From: Bacteroidota bacterium
GTDB lineage: Bacteria > Bacteroidota > Bacteroidia > Bacteroidales > Bacteroidaceae
DNA: 15,196 nucleotides
NCBI GenBank assembly: GCA_023425865.1
Contig: JAFABV010000030.1
Coordinates: 1 to 15,196 of the forward strand
Reading direction: 5' to 3'
Shown: one piece after another, positions 15,072 to 15,196 of the stretch
Numbering within the stretch: the first letter of the stretch is position 1
Layout: each line of letters opens with the position of its first letter
Translations under genes and position numbers: made by a program
Notes under the pieces: model-generated
What the model saw: the letters and a program-made list of their open reading frames with translations, nothing else
The model's database searches: none
What the model was told of the DNA's origin: nothing

Positions 15072-15196
15072 TATTACTGTCCGCTAAACATATCTTTCAC
15101 CCCATTTTTACGGATTTGGACGTTTGACAAGCCCCCTTGCGGATTCTTATTTCGGCTGTCCGCTAAAAAATGTGCGTTGTATTTGACATTGAAGCA
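15072..15196 (+). repeat. Dispersed repeat copy 3, truncated by window end
   Basis: Identical to 4629-4753 over its whole visible length and in the same orientation, starting TATTACTGTCCGCTAAA and with the internal TGTCCGCTAAAAAA at 15157-15170. The window ends inside it, so its right end is not seen. It lies just after the amylase terminator, so copies 2 and 3 flank the starch gene cluster as direct repeats. Confidence 0.93.

Noticed and set aside
1..15196. Reading the whole window as a composite transposon bounded by inverted repeats
   Set aside because: No transposase is present, a third internal copy exists, no target duplication can be seen, and contig breakage at a repeat explains the ends more simply.

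Overview
The window looks like a chromosomal segment of a Bacteroidota bacterium, most likely Prevotellaceae (Prevotella/Segatella type). This rests on the SusC/SusD pair, lipoprotein signals of the Cys-Ser-Asp-Asp type, promoters resembling the Bacteroidota -7 consensus TAnnTTTG, weak Shine-Dalgarno sequences, and the C-terminal tail of the amylase. All genes that I accept are on the + strand.

Layout. (1) Positions 1-126 hold a dispersed repeat in minus orientation, followed by about 240 bp without a convincing gene. (2) Positions 423-4436 hold two exported DUF3857/transglutaminase-type proteins in a tight pair. The first has a complete Cys-His-Asp triad and the second appears to have lost it. 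A strong hairpin follows. (3) Positions 4629-4896 hold a second copy of the repeat, here seen as a complete MITE-like element of about 268 bp with terminal and internal copies of TGTCCGCTAAA. (4) Positions 4963-12643 hold a starch/alpha-glucan utilization operon: an operator and promoter, then susC, susD, a susE-like and a susF-like gene, closed by a classical terminator at 12717-12746. (5) Positions 12747-14950 hold a G/T-rich tract, two more operators, a promoter, and a secreted GH13 alpha-amylase with a chitobiase-like C-terminal domain, a CBM26-like starch-binding module and a Prevotella-style C-terminal tail. (6) A terminator and a third repeat copy run into the window end.

How the genes work together (family knowledge plus inference): the exported amylase cuts starch, the SusD/E/F-type surface lipoproteins hold the polymer and oligosaccharides, and SusC imports the maltooligosaccharides through the outer membrane using TonB energy. 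No cytoplasmic or periplasmic glucosidases (susA, susB) and no regulator (susR, HTCS or LacI) lie in the window. The susC promoter and the amylase promoter share the 16-bp palindrome ATGCAAACGTTTGCAT at almost the same distance from the predicted -7 element. This suggests both transcription units answer to one LacI/GalR-type regulator encoded elsewhere.

The most notable non-coding observations are this shared operator architecture and the three sequence-identical repeat copies that separate the window into modules. The same repeat also forms both window ends, so assembly breakage at a repeat is a live alternative to a biological cassette.
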